Source: CADCWK01 sp035944555
Lineage (GTDB): Bacteria > Chloroflexota > Chloroflexia > Thermomicrobiales > UBA6265
Length of the DNA: 64,000 bases
Assembly: GCA_035944555.1 (NCBI GenBank)
Contig: DASZAY010000003.1
Span: 1-64,000, forward strand
Direction of reading: 5' to 3'
A program made the position numbers and the translations under genes. The notes below the pieces were generated by a model, which worked only from the letters and a program-made list of their open reading frames with translations, searched no databases and was not told the DNA's origin. Positions 51,582-60,458 of this stretch are shown piece after piece; the first letter of the stretch is position 1; every line of letters begins with the position of its first letter.

Positions 51582-53249
51582 GTGAACCGACCTCGTTCCC
51601 GTGATCTGTCCCGCTCCGCCTGGCGTCCTGCCGGCACGCGCGCTGTCGTGGCGCTGCGGCTCGGTGCCGCGCTGACTCTGCTCGTTGCGGTCCTCGCGGC
51701 TTCCGTGCTGGCTGGTCCTGCCCGGGGGATCGTCTTCGCCCAGGACGACGCCGGGACGCCGGCGACCGGGTTCCAGGGCATCGCCCACGGTGTCCAGGCG
51801 CTCGCCGACGAGGACATCGCCTGGCGGGTGATCCGCGAGCAGGCTCCGGCCAACGAGGACGAGGAGGCCGCCGCCACCGTTCGCGATCTCGGATTCGTCC
51901 TGGCGGAGGACGGCGCGCTGATCGTCGACAGCGACGGCGGCACCCGCGACCTGCTGGAGCCGGGCACGGCCGCCTATGTCGAGGCCGGCGCGACCGATGT
52001 CCGGTCCGGACTGGACGGCGAGACGGAGTACTACCGGATCGAGCTGGTCCTCGCAGCTGAGAACAGCGACGTCAGCGGCGGTGAGCTGCTGCTGGCCGGC
52101 GACGCCTTTGCCGGACCGGGTGCCCCGCACCTGATCAGCCTCGACCGCGCCACGATCCCGGCTGGCGGCTCCGTCGTGCTCGAGGAGAGCGCGGCCGGCC
52201 CGACCGTGATCATCCCGACCGTCGGTGACATCGACGTGGTCGCGGACGTCGACGACTCGGTCAACCCGGTCTTCGAGGGCACGGTCATCCAGCTCTACGG
52301 TACGGGCACCATCGAGTCCGCCGAGGGCGCGTCGGTTGTCGTCGCGACGCTCGGTACCGCCGTTCCGCCGGCCGGCGAAGCGTCGGTGGCCACGGAGACC
52401 CCGGTCGAGGACGATGCCACCCCGGCTGCCTCCGCTGTGTCTGTCGGTGAGAGCGACGCGGATTCCACCCCGGCGGCCGACGCCGGCGATGAGGCGACCG
52501 GCGGCTACGGCCTGCTGGCGATCGACGTGCTGGACTGCTCCGCGGGCTCGCTGCTCGACACCAGCACCTGCGCCCCGATCCCGGGCGTGACGCTGTCGCT
52601 GATCACTGACGGCGCCGGCTCGACCCTGACGGCGGACGACGCCGGGCAGGTCAGCCAGGAGATCCCGGTCGGCTCGACCGTGACGCTGTCCGACCCGACC
52701 GGCGTGCCCGAGGGGCTGGTCGCGCTGAACCTGCCATTCGCCGTCGACGCCTTCGCGGGCGACTACGAGTTGCCGATCGTCTTCAGCACCCCGAACCCGA
52801 CGCCGGACACCACGGTGCCGGACACGGGCGACACCAGCACCGGCGGCGAGGCGGTCCCGGGCGTCGGCACCCCGATCGCGGGTGACGACGGCACGGGCGG
52901 TCCGGTACCGACCGAGGCGCCGGCCGCGACGACGGCCCTGGTTACGATCGAGGCGCTGGACTGCACCCGCGGCGACATCGAGACGCTCGAGGGCTGCGTG
53001 GCGATGCCGAACGCGACGTTCTCCGTGACGGCGGGTAACACCACGCAGTCGGGCGAGTCGGGTTACACCACCGACGCCAACGGCTACGCCAGCTTTTCCA
53101 CCGTGACCGGCGACAACGTGACGGCTACCTACGCCTTCGGCGCCCCGACCGGGATCGCGCCGAACAACGACGGCCAGGTGATCGACGCGATCGCGACCGA
53201 CACCACCCTGACCTTCGTCTTCGTCCAGGTCGGCGGTCCGCTCGGGTAG
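51582..53249 (+). CDS. Secreted multi-domain protein with two Cys-pair repeats
   Basis: A 555-residue exported protein. The signal peptide has an unusually long Arg-rich n-region followed by ALRLGAALTLLVAVLAASVL. Residues ~50-260 are all-beta and cupin-like in texture (GFVLAEDGALIVDSDGG, EPGTAAYVEAGATDV) but without metal ligands. Two repeats follow, each beginning with a Cys pair: LLAIDVLDCSAGSLLDTSTC and LVTIEALDCTRGDIETLEGC, then a G-T-L/Y-T-D/A-N-G-Y/Q-type carboxypeptidase-like fold. The repeats recall the Cys domains of the LPxTG proteins at 29592 and 43763. There is no LPxTG tail. The start is GTG at 51582 with GGAGGAAG. Confidence 0.65.
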   Translation: MNRPRSRDLSRSAWRPAGTRAVVALRLGAALTLLVAVLAASVLAGPARGIVFAQDDAGTPATGFQGIAHGVQALADEDIAWRVIREQAPANEDEEAAATVRDLGFVLAEDGALIVDSDGGTRDLLEPGTAAYVEAGATDVRSGLDGETEYYRIELVLAAENSDVSGGELLLAGDAFAGPGAPHLISLDRATIPAGGSVVLEESAAGPTVIIPTVGDIDVVADVDDSVNPVFEGTVIQLYGTGTIESAEGASVVVATLGTAVPPAGEASVATETPVEDDATPAASAVSVGESDADSTPAADAGDEATGGYGLLAIDVLDCSAGSLLDTSTCAPIPGVTLSLITDGAGSTLTADDAGQVSQEIPVGSTVTLSDPTGVPEGLVALNLPFAVDAFAGDYELPIVFSTPNPTPDTTVPDTGDTSTGGEAVPGVGTPIAGDDGTGGPVPTEAPAATTALVTIEALDCTRGDIETLEGCVAMPNATFSVTAGNTTQSGESGYTTDANGYASFSTVTGDNVTATYAFGAPTGIAPNNDGQVIDAIATDTTLTFVFVQVGGPLG

Positions 53250-53348
53250 CGTGACTTGCTGACCCCTCCCCTGACTCCGGTGCCTGGTGGGCGCCGCGAC
53301 GGAACGGGGAAGACGCGGACGGAGTCGTCGATCACACGGTGATATGCC

Positions 53349-53390
53349 GTGATGCCCCCGCGCCGGATGATTCCGGCGCGGGGGCATCAC
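53349..53390 (+). terminator. Rho-independent terminator
   Basis: An 18-bp perfect stem (GTGATGCCCCCGCGCCGG at 53349-53366 with its complement at 53373-53390) is followed by GTTTTCT. This is the clearest intrinsic terminator of the window, 99 bases after the secreted-protein stop. Confidence 0.9.
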
Positions 53391-53521
53391 GTTTTCTGGA
53401 GGTGTTCGATCACTAGGATGACCGTTGCGAGTGGGTAATTTCAACCATGCGTCGGGCAACCGGTTCACCACAGACTGGCCGCACTGGACCATTCGCAGGG
53501 GAACGACAGGGAGCGCGAGCG

Positions 53522-53794
53522 ATGCCACGGTACATGGTCGAGCGGGACTTTCCGGATGGGCTCGGGCTGCCGGTGTCGGACGAGGGCGAGACCGCAGCGC
53601 GCGGGATCATCGCCTGCAACGCCGATTCGCGGGTGACGTGGATCCACCCCTATGTTTCCGAGGACAAGCACAAGACGTTCTGCATCTACGACGGGCCGGA
53701 CCCCGACGCGATCCGCCAGGCCGCCGAGGCCAACGGTCTGCCAGTCGGGCAGATCACCCGTGTCTCCGTGCTCGACCCCTACTTCTATCACTAG
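53522..53794 (+). CDS. DUF4242 (SCO4226-like) small protein
   Basis: A 90-residue protein with the DUF4242 pattern: MPRYMVERDFPDGLGLP, WIHPYVSEDKHKTFCIYDGPD, EAIRxAA-like DAIRQAAEANGLPVGQITRV and a C-terminal LDPYFYH. The Streptomyces SCO4226 relative binds nickel. Conserved His/Asp residues (WIHPY, EDKHK) could be ligands. The ATG at 53522 matches the family start. Confidence 0.85.
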   Translation: MPRYMVERDFPDGLGLPVSDEGETAARGIIACNADSRVTWIHPYVSEDKHKTFCIYDGPDPDAIRQAAEANGLPVGQITRVSVLDPYFYH

Positions 53795-53839
53795 CGCGCG
53801 TTGGGTCGGTTCACCGGCAACGTGATGATTGGTGCGAGC

Positions 53840-53860
53840 GCCCGGCCACAATAGCCGGGC
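53840..53860. terminator. Hairpin between DUF4242 gene and methyltransferase remnant
   Basis: GCCCGGC at 53840-53846 pairs with GCCGGGC at 53854-53860, with an AT-rich loop. It separates two convergent reading frames. Confidence 0.5.
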
Positions 53861-53907
53861 ATCGTCATTCGTTGGTCTAGGCGTGTGGCACGGGTGCCTG
53901 GCCCATC

Positions 53908-54243
53908 TCAGACCGTGTAGACCTTCATGACCTCGTCGCCGTAGTGGTTGATGACCTTGACGGCGATCCGTCCCGTCATCGGTGCCGGGAACGGGCGGCT
54001 CTCGGTCCGGTTGAGGCTGGCCCAGGCATCCTCGTGCACTTCCGCCCGCAACGCCCGCTTCAACCGCTCGTACGGCTCCTGCGTCCTGGTGAAGTAGGCG
54101 TGGCGGACGAAGAACGCCTCCTCGTTGTAGGCAGTGTCGATGAACCAGCAGGCGATGTCGTCGGTCATATTAGAGCGGGTCAAACCCGTCGTCGGGTCAT
54201 AACCGCGCTCCAAACCCATCTGCGGACCTATCTCCCATGTCAA
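53908..54243 (-). pseudogene. C-terminal remnant of a site-specific DNA methyltransferase (Mod-type)
   Basis: The ~110-codon frame encodes TGLTRSNMTDDIACWFID, then NEEAFFVRHAYFTRTQEPYERLKRALRAEVHEDAW and a final GRIAVKVINHYGDEVMKVYTV. This is the characteristic C-terminal end of Type III-like site-specific adenine methyltransferases, from memory. The catalytic region is missing: upstream of ~54243 the sequence changes and another gene begins divergently at 54305. The start (TTG) is weak. It is best read as a truncated leftover of an earlier restriction-modification locus, though a small expressed fragment is not excluded. Confidence 0.7.
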
Positions 54244-54304
54244 TGGCGCGCGGGAGTACTAAGCTACGGGTTCGGACGCAAACGACGCAGACGGGAATAG
54301 GCAG

Positions 54305-57300
54305 ATGAAGACGCTCGATGATGTGCTTTTGCAGCTTCGGCAGATGTCGCAGACGACCCGCGAGCAGGGCGAGTACTTTGAGCGACTCATTGTCCGTGTC
54401 CTAAAGATCAGTCCCCTCTTCGCTGACCAGTTCCGCAATGTTTGGCTCTGGTATGACTGGCCAGGCCGCAACGGTCAGATCGACGCCGGGATTGACATCG
54501 TCGCTGAGCGGCGAGAGACGGGCGCGCTTGTAGCTATCCAATGCAAGTTCTACGGCGAAGGGCAGTACATCGAGAAGGGTGAGCTCAATTCGTTCTTCGC
54601 TGCCCTCGGACAGGAACCGTTTCGTGAAGGAATAGTCTTCTCCACCAGCGACAACTGGAGCAAGCAGGCTGAGCAGTTGCTGGTCAGTCCGTCGAAGCCG
54701 GTCCAGCGTGTCCGTGTCCAGGACCTCCGCGATTGTGGGATTGACTGGTCCTCGGTTGTCATCACCGACCCGGAAGCATCAGTTCACAAGGCTGGGCTGA
54801 AGAAGCTCCGCTCGCACCAGCGTGAGGCGGTCGACAGCGTTATCGACCGGTTCGGATTCCATGATCGTGGGCAATTGATCATGGCCTGTGGAACGGGCAA
54901 AACGTTTACGTCGCTCAAGCTCATGGAAGAGCTGGTACCCACGGGCGGAACCGTGTTGTTCCTCGTCCCGTCGATCTCGCTCCTGCAGCAGACCCTGTTC
55001 GAGTGGAAGCGGGAGGCCGAGCGCTCCCTGCGGTGCTTCGCCGTCTGCTCTGACGTGAGCGTTGGCAAGAAGCAGAGCGATGACAATGAGATCCGCCCCT
55101 ACGATCTGGTCATCCCGGCAACGACCGATGCTGCTCGGCTGATCGAGGGGTTGCGCTACTTCCCCGCTAAGGATCTGACCGTCGTCTTCTCGACCTACCA
55201 GTCCATTAGCCGGGTGTCCCAGACGCAGAAGGTTGCTGGAGATCTCCTGCCCGAGTTCGATCTGGTCATCTGCGACGAGGCGCATCGGACGACGGGTGTG
55301 GCTGCCAATGTGGATGAGCGATCCGAGTTCATGCGGGTCCACGACAATGATGCTATCCGGGCCAAGAAGCGCCTGTACATGACGGCGACGCCGCGGATCT
55401 ACACGAGCGACAGTCAGCAGAAGGCGGTCGAGAACGAGTACCTGCTCGCGTCGATGGATGACCCGGAGACCTATGGCCCAGTTTTTCACCGCCTTGGCTT
55501 CGGGCAGGCGGTCGAGGAGGACCTGCTGGCCGACTACAAGGTTCTTATCCTGACCGTCAGCGAGACCATGCTACAGCGGACCATCGACATTGACTCGGCT
55601 GAAAACCTCGAGTTGTCACTCGATGACGCCGTAAAGATCATCGGGTGCTGGAACGGGCTCGCCAAGCGGGACGATCCTTCGGACGATCGCGACGAGTTCA
55701 AGGATGATTCAGCGCCCATGCGTCGGGCGGTCGCCTTCAGCCGCTCGATCAAGGACTCGAAGCACATCCGCGATTTTTTTCCCAAGGTTACGAACGAGTT
55801 CATCGACGCGCTTGGGGAGACGGACCAGACCCGAATCGAGATCGAGCACGTCGACGGGAAGGACAGCGTTCTGCGCCGGAGCCAAATGCTGGACTGGCTC
55901 AAGGCTGATGTGCCCGAGGATGAGAACGTTTGCCGCATCCTTACCAATGCCCGGTGCCTGAGCGAGGGCGTCGATGTCCCGGCATTGGATGCGGTGCTGT
56001 TCCTCAACCCGCGTGATTCCGTTGTCGATGTCGTGCAATCGGTCGGTCGGGTGATGCGGAAGGCCGACGGTAAGAAATACGGTTACATCATTCTGCCAAT
56101 CCCAATCCCCGCCAGCAAGTCTGCCTCTGAGGCGCTTAGCGACAACACGAGCTACAAGGTCGTCTGGCAAGTCCTCCAGGCGCTCCGGGCGCACGACGAC
56201 CGCTTCAACGCGATGGTCAACAAGCTGGACCTTAACCAGCGCAAGGACGAGCAGATTAAGGTCATCGGCGTTGGGGGCGGCAAGTCACGCAACATTGATG
56301 ACACCGTTAAGGACGATCTCGTCCAGCTCACCATCGACCCGACGCTGTTCGAGCAGTGGCGGACGGCGATCTACGCTCGGATTGTGGACAAGGTCGGCGA
56401 CCGGCGCTACTGGGACAACTGGGCCGGCGACATCGCGAAGATCGCCGAGACCCACGTCGCCCGGATGCGGTCGCTGCTGACCGCCGAACACAGTGGTCCG
56501 GCGCTGGGGTTCGACCGCTTCCTCGGCAGCCTCCGGGAGCAGATCAATCCGAGCGTCACGCGTGACGATGCGATTGAGATGCTGGCCCAGCACCTGATTA
56601 CCCGACCGGTATTCGAGGCGCTGTTCGCCAGCGAGGCGTTCACCGACCAGAATCCGGTCTCACAGGCGATGCAACAGATGCTTGACGCTTTGGGCGAGCA
56701 CACGCTGGAGGAAGAGCGCGCAACGCTCGAGAAGTTTTACCGGAGCGTCCATGAGCGGGCGGCGGGTATCGACAATGCTGAGGGGCGGCAGCGTGTCATC
56801 ACCGAGCTCTACGACAAGTTCTTCCGCAACGCCTTCCCGAAAATGGCCGAGCGCCTAGGCATTGTCTATACACCGGTCGAGGTCGTGGACTACTTGCTCC
56901 ACAGCGCCGACTACGTCATGCGGCAGCACTTCGGCAAGGGGCTGACCGACGAGGGCGTTCACATCCTCGACCCGTTCACCGGGACGGGGACTTTCATTAC
57001 TCGGTTGCTCCAGAGCGGCCTGATTCGGCCGGAGGACGCCGCCCGGAAGTTTGATCACGAACTCCACGCCAATGAGGTTGTCCTGCTCGCCTACTACATC
57101 GCCGCAGTGAACATCGAGACGGTGTTCCAAGAGGCCTTCGGTGGAGAGTACCGATCCTTCACCGGAGTTGTCTGGACGGATACGTTCCAGATGACAGAGA
57201 ACGAGCAAGTTCTTGAGGTGGAGGGTGCTCAATTTCGGATCACGGAGTTTGACGAGACGGTTAACAGCGAGCGGGCAATCCGGCAGGTGAAGTCGCCCAT

Positions 57301-59194
57301 TCGGGTGATTGTCGGTAATCCCCCGTATTCTGTTGGACAAGAGAGCGCGAACGACAACAACCAAAACGTATCCTATAAGCAGCTGGATGCGCGAATTCGA
57401 GGGACGTTCGCTGCAAGCTCCACTGGAACCAACAAGCGAAACCTTTATGACTCTTACGTTCGGGCAATCCGTTGGGCGTCTGACCGGATCGGTGACGCAG
57501 GGGTAATTTCCTTCGTCACTAATGCCGGATTTATCGACGGAAACGCTATGGATGGTATTCGCGCTAATATTGTAGAAGAATTCAGCTCAATTTGGGTGCT
57601 GAATGCAAGGGGAAACCAGCGGACATCGGGCGAGTTGTCTCGGCAAGAGGGAGGAAAGCTGTTCGGTTCGGGGAGCCGCGCTCCAATTGCCTTAACCATT
57701 CTGGTTAAAGACCCTGGTCATTGTGGGGCGTCACGATTGCATTATCGCGATATCGGCGACTATCTATCAAGGGAACGAAAACTGGAAATTATCCGGGAAG
57801 CTGCAGATTTGAGAGGCATTGAATGGACGGTAATTGCTCCCAATGAGAATCACGATTGGATAAATCAGCGTGATCGAACCTTTGAAACGTTTGCGGCTCT
57901 CGGTGATCGACACAATGATAAACCAGCCCTATTCAATCATTATGGAAACGGGGTGGTCACTAATCGAGATGCATGGCTTTATAATTACTCAAGTGGAAAG
58001 TTGCTTACGACGGTAGATCGACTGGTGGAAGTTTTTAATGACCACGCGAATGCTTATGCTGAGAGCGATGAGATACGAGAAAAATCAAGAAATGGAGATT
58101 ACTCGTGGGTTGACGGTGATCAATCGAAGATTAAGTGGAGTCGGGGGCTTCGAGAAAGGGTAGGGCGTGTGGGTCACCAGATTGCATCACCTGATCGCGT
58201 ACAAACGAGCCTTTACCGGCCCTTTAATAAGCAGTTTATTTATCTTGACTCGGTATTTACTGAACTGCGTGGGCGGACGCCGCGTATGTTTCAGAAAGAC
58301 CGGCCCTATAATAGGGCAATCTATGTTACTGGGACAAGTGCAGGCAGGCCGGCTTCGGCGCTGATGATAGATGTTATTCCGAACCTGCACCTGCTTGATT
58401 CTGGCCAAGCGTTTCCTCTCCATTGGTTTGAGGAAAATCCGGATCCTATCGACAGGCCTCTTGCGGAAGTAAATTCACTCTACACAAGTGATGTAGAGGA
58501 GTATCGTCTGCACGACGGTGTCACCAATCTCGTCTGGGAGCAGTATCGACATGTTTATGATGAGCCGACAATCACGAAGGAGGATATCTTCTATTACGTC
58601 TATGGCATCCTTCATTCGCCTGAGTACCGAAGCCGGTTCGGTGCCGACTTGAAGAAGATGCTACCGCGCATTCCATTGGCGGGTGAGTTCTGGGCGTTCT
58701 CCAGAGCGGGCCGTGAGCTCGGCGAACTCCACGTTGGGTACGAGTCTGTCGAACCGTGGCCAGTCGCCGAGAGTCGGACCGAAATTCCGCTCGGGTTTGA
58801 TGGGCAGATGCTAAACAAACAGGCACTGTTCCGGGTCAACAAGATGCGATTCGGCAAGCAGGGCAAGACAGAGGACCAATCAGTCATCATTTACAACCAA
58901 TATATCTCGCTTTCCGGCATCCCGCTCGACGCTTATGACTACGTCGTCAACGGTAAGTCGGCGCTGGGCTGGATCATGGAGCGGTACGCTATCAGCACCG
59001 ACAAAGAGAGCGGGATCGTCAACGATCCAAATGACTGGTCGGAAGATCCTCGCTATATCATTGACTTGTTGAAGCGGATCGTTCGGGTCAGTATCGAGAC
59101 CAATCGAATTGTGGCCTCGCTACCACCGCTCAACGAGCGCGACGTCACATTTCCGAAAACAGATCAGGTAGCCATGATACTTGACCCAAGTTAG
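54305..59194 (+). CDS. Type ISP restriction-modification enzyme (single polypeptide, LlaGI/LlaBIII-like)
   Basis: A 1629-residue one-chain restriction-modification enzyme; LlaBIII is of similar length. Domains in order: Mrr-like PD-(D/E)xK nuclease with GIDIVAE near 61 and VAIQCKFY near 77; SF2 helicase/translocase with ACGTGKT near 196, CDEAHRT near 322, TATPR near 359 and SVGRVMRK near 578; a helical coupler; N6-adenine methyltransferase with DPFTGTGTF near 888 and NPPY near 1004; and a target-recognition domain up to ~1629. It should methylate one strand of its site and cut between converging enzymes. Base composition drops inside the gene: 56461-56520 is 42/60 G+C but 58081-58140 is 24/60. 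The ribosome site before the ATG is weak. Confidence 0.92.
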   Translation: MKTLDDVLLQLRQMSQTTREQGEYFERLIVRVLKISPLFADQFRNVWLWYDWPGRNGQIDAGIDIVAERRETGALVAIQCKFYGEGQYIEKGELNSFFAALGQEPFREGIVFSTSDNWSKQAEQLLVSPSKPVQRVRVQDLRDCGIDWSSVVITDPEASVHKAGLKKLRSHQREAVDSVIDRFGFHDRGQLIMACGTGKTFTSLKLMEELVPTGGTVLFLVPSISLLQQTLFEWKREAERSLRCFAVCSDVSVGKKQSDDNEIRPYDLVIPATTDAARLIEGLRYFPAKDLTVVFSTYQSISRVSQTQKVAGDLLPEFDLVICDEAHRTTGVAANVDERSEFMRVHDNDAIRAKKRLYMTATPRIYTSDSQQKAVENEYLLASMDDPETYGPVFHRLGFGQAVEEDLLADYKVLILTVSETMLQRTIDIDSAENLELSLDDAVKIIGCWNGLAKRDDPSDDRDEFKDDSAPMRRAVAFSRSIKDSKHIRDFFPKVTNEFIDALGETDQTRIEIEHVDGKDSVLRRSQMLDWLKADVPEDENVCRILTNARCLSEGVDVPALDAVLFLNPRDSVVDVVQSVGRVMRKADGKKYGYIILPIPIPASKSASEALSDNTSYKVVWQVLQALRAHDDRFNAMVNKLDLNQRKDEQIKVIGVGGGKSRNIDDTVKDDLVQLTIDPTLFEQWRTAIYARIVDKVGDRRYWDNWAGDIAKIAETHVARMRSLLTAEHSGPALGFDRFLGSLREQINPSVTRDDAIEMLAQHLITRPVFEALFASEAFTDQNPVSQAMQQMLDALGEHTLEEERATLEKFYRSVHERAAGIDNAEGRQRVITELYDKFFRNAFPKMAERLGIVYTPVEVVDYLLHSADYVMRQHFGKGLTDEGVHILDPFTGTGTFITRLLQSGLIRPEDAARKFDHELHANEVVLLAYYIAAVNIETVFQEAFGGEYRSFTGVVWTDTFQMTENEQVLEVEGAQFRITEFDETVNSERAIRQVKSPIRVIVGNPPYSVGQESANDNNQNVSYKQLDARIRGTFAASSTGTNKRNLYDSYVRAIRWASDRIGDAGVISFVTNAGFIDGNAMDGIRANIVEEFSSIWVLNARGNQRTSGELSRQEGGKLFGSGSRAPIALTILVKDPGHCGASRLHYRDIGDYLSRERKLEIIREAADLRGIEWTVIAPNENHDWINQRDRTFETFAALGDRHNDKPALFNHYGNGVVTNRDAWLYNYSSGKLLTTVDRLVEVFNDHANAYAESDEIREKSRNGDYSWVDGDQSKIKWSRGLRERVGRVGHQIASPDRVQTSLYRPFNKQFIYLDSVFTELRGRTPRMFQKDRPYNRAIYVTGTSAGRPASALMIDVIPNLHLLDSGQAFPLHWFEENPDPIDRPLAEVNSLYTSDVEEYRLHDGVTNLVWEQYRHVYDEPTITKEDIFYYVYGILHSPEYRSRFGADLKKMLPRIPLAGEFWAFSRAGRELGELHVGYESVEPWPVAESRTEIPLGFDGQMLNKQALFRVNKMRFGKQGKTEDQSVIIYNQYISLSGIPLDAYDYVVNGKSALGWIMERYAISTDKESGIVNDPNDWSEDPRYIIDLLKRIVRVSIETNRIVASLPPLNERDVTFPKTDQVAMILDPS

Positions 59195-59298
59195 TTGATA
59201 TAGCTTGGCCGTCGCCGCCCTACTCCACTAGAGGGTACGGTTATGGCTCACCGTTGGTAAGAGAAGTTGGGCTGCTGATAGACGAGGAGTGAAAAAGG

Positions 59299-60243
59299 AT
59301 GGTGACGGTGACACGGGCGGATGGGACAGCAGTTCCAGAACTGATCGACGGGGTGCCGGGCGGGCAGACTCCGGAAGCCGAGCGGGTCAACCTCTGGCCG
59401 GAGCAGGCGACGCCCGAGCTGGCCGTTCCCCGGCCCGCCGGCGGGAAACGCGTGACGATCTACCGCGCCGACGGCCATCATCTCGTTGCCGACCAGGGCA
59501 AGTTCGTCATCCACTTCCACTTCCCCGGTTACCTGCTGCCCGAGCCGACCGACCACGGCCACTACGGGCTCGCTACCATCGCCGAGTCGTTCCTCGCGCC
59601 GGGCACCTGGATCCGCCTCCACGAGCATCACGACGACGAGATCATCTCGTGGGTACCGCGCGGGGTGATGCGCCACGACGACCAGACCGTCGGCAAGCTC
59701 GACACCGACCCGGATCACCTGATGGTCATGAACGCCGGCCGCTCGTTCTGGCACGAGGAGCGGGTCATGGACGACGACCAGCCACTCCGGATGCTGCAGA
59801 TCTTCGTCCGCCCCCACTCCCCGAATCTCGAGCCACACATCCAGCATGGCCCGATCCCGGAGCCCGTCACTGGCGAGTGGCGCCACCTGTTCGGTCCCGG
59901 CCCGGACCCCGCCGCCTGCGGCACGGAGATCACCGAGACCCGCGCCGCGCCCGGTGCCGACGGTGCGTCGTTCACCGTCCGCAACGACGTCCATCTCTAC
60001 GACATCCGCCTGGACGCCGGGACCGTCGCCGAGCTGCCCTCCCGCCCCGGCTGGCACACCTACTTCCACGTCTTCGAGGGTGAGGCGCAGGTCGATGGGG
60101 AGCGGTTTACCCAGGCTCAGAGCGGGCTGATCACCGAGGACGTCACCGGCGTCCCGATCACCGCCACCGGACCGACCAGAGTCGTGCTGTTCCAGATCCG
60201 GCCGGGCGCACCGGTGTCCAACACGGGGACCGTCAGCCGATAG
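59299..60243 (+). CDS. Pirin-like bicupin protein
   Basis: A 314-residue two-cupin protein of the pirin/YhhW type. The N-terminal cupin carries the metal site in LHEHHDDEIISWVPRGVMRHDD (three His and Glu in the expected order); the C-terminal half (YDIRLDAGTVAELPSRPGW, HVFEGEAQVDG) is the degenerate second cupin. Relatives are quercetin dioxygenases or transcription cofactors; substrate here unknown. It is preceded by GAGGAG and AAAGG. It lies 104 bases after the restriction gene but shows normal base composition. Confidence 0.85.
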   Translation: MVTVTRADGTAVPELIDGVPGGQTPEAERVNLWPEQATPELAVPRPAGGKRVTIYRADGHHLVADQGKFVIHFHFPGYLLPEPTDHGHYGLATIAESFLAPGTWIRLHEHHDDEIISWVPRGVMRHDDQTVGKLDTDPDHLMVMNAGRSFWHEERVMDDDQPLRMLQIFVRPHSPNLEPHIQHGPIPEPVTGEWRHLFGPGPDPAACGTEITETRAAPGADGASFTVRNDVHLYDIRLDAGTVAELPSRPGWHTYFHVFEGEAQVDGERFTQAQSGLITEDVTGVPITATGPTRVVLFQIRPGAPVSNTGTVSR

Positions 60244-60378
60244 CTCCCGGTATCGCCGCTTGCGAAAGCGTGTACGTATCAGACCGGGCTGAGCGTGGGC
60301 TTCGGTAGGCCCGGCGATGAATTCCCGGGCTGAACGACGAACGGTTGGCTCAAGAGAGGCCCGTCGGGTCGGGCAGCA

Positions 60379-60408
60379 GACGGACGCACACGACGCAACG
60401 CGTCCGTC
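60379..60408. terminator. Hairpin between convergent genes
   Basis: GACGGACGC at 60379-60387 pairs with GCGTCCGTC at 60400-60408 between the pirin gene and the minus-strand gene ending at 60459. Confidence 0.5.
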
Positions 60409-60458
60409 GCGGGACGTACCTGCGTCGGTGAGCCTGCCACGTCAATCCCGGGGCCACG

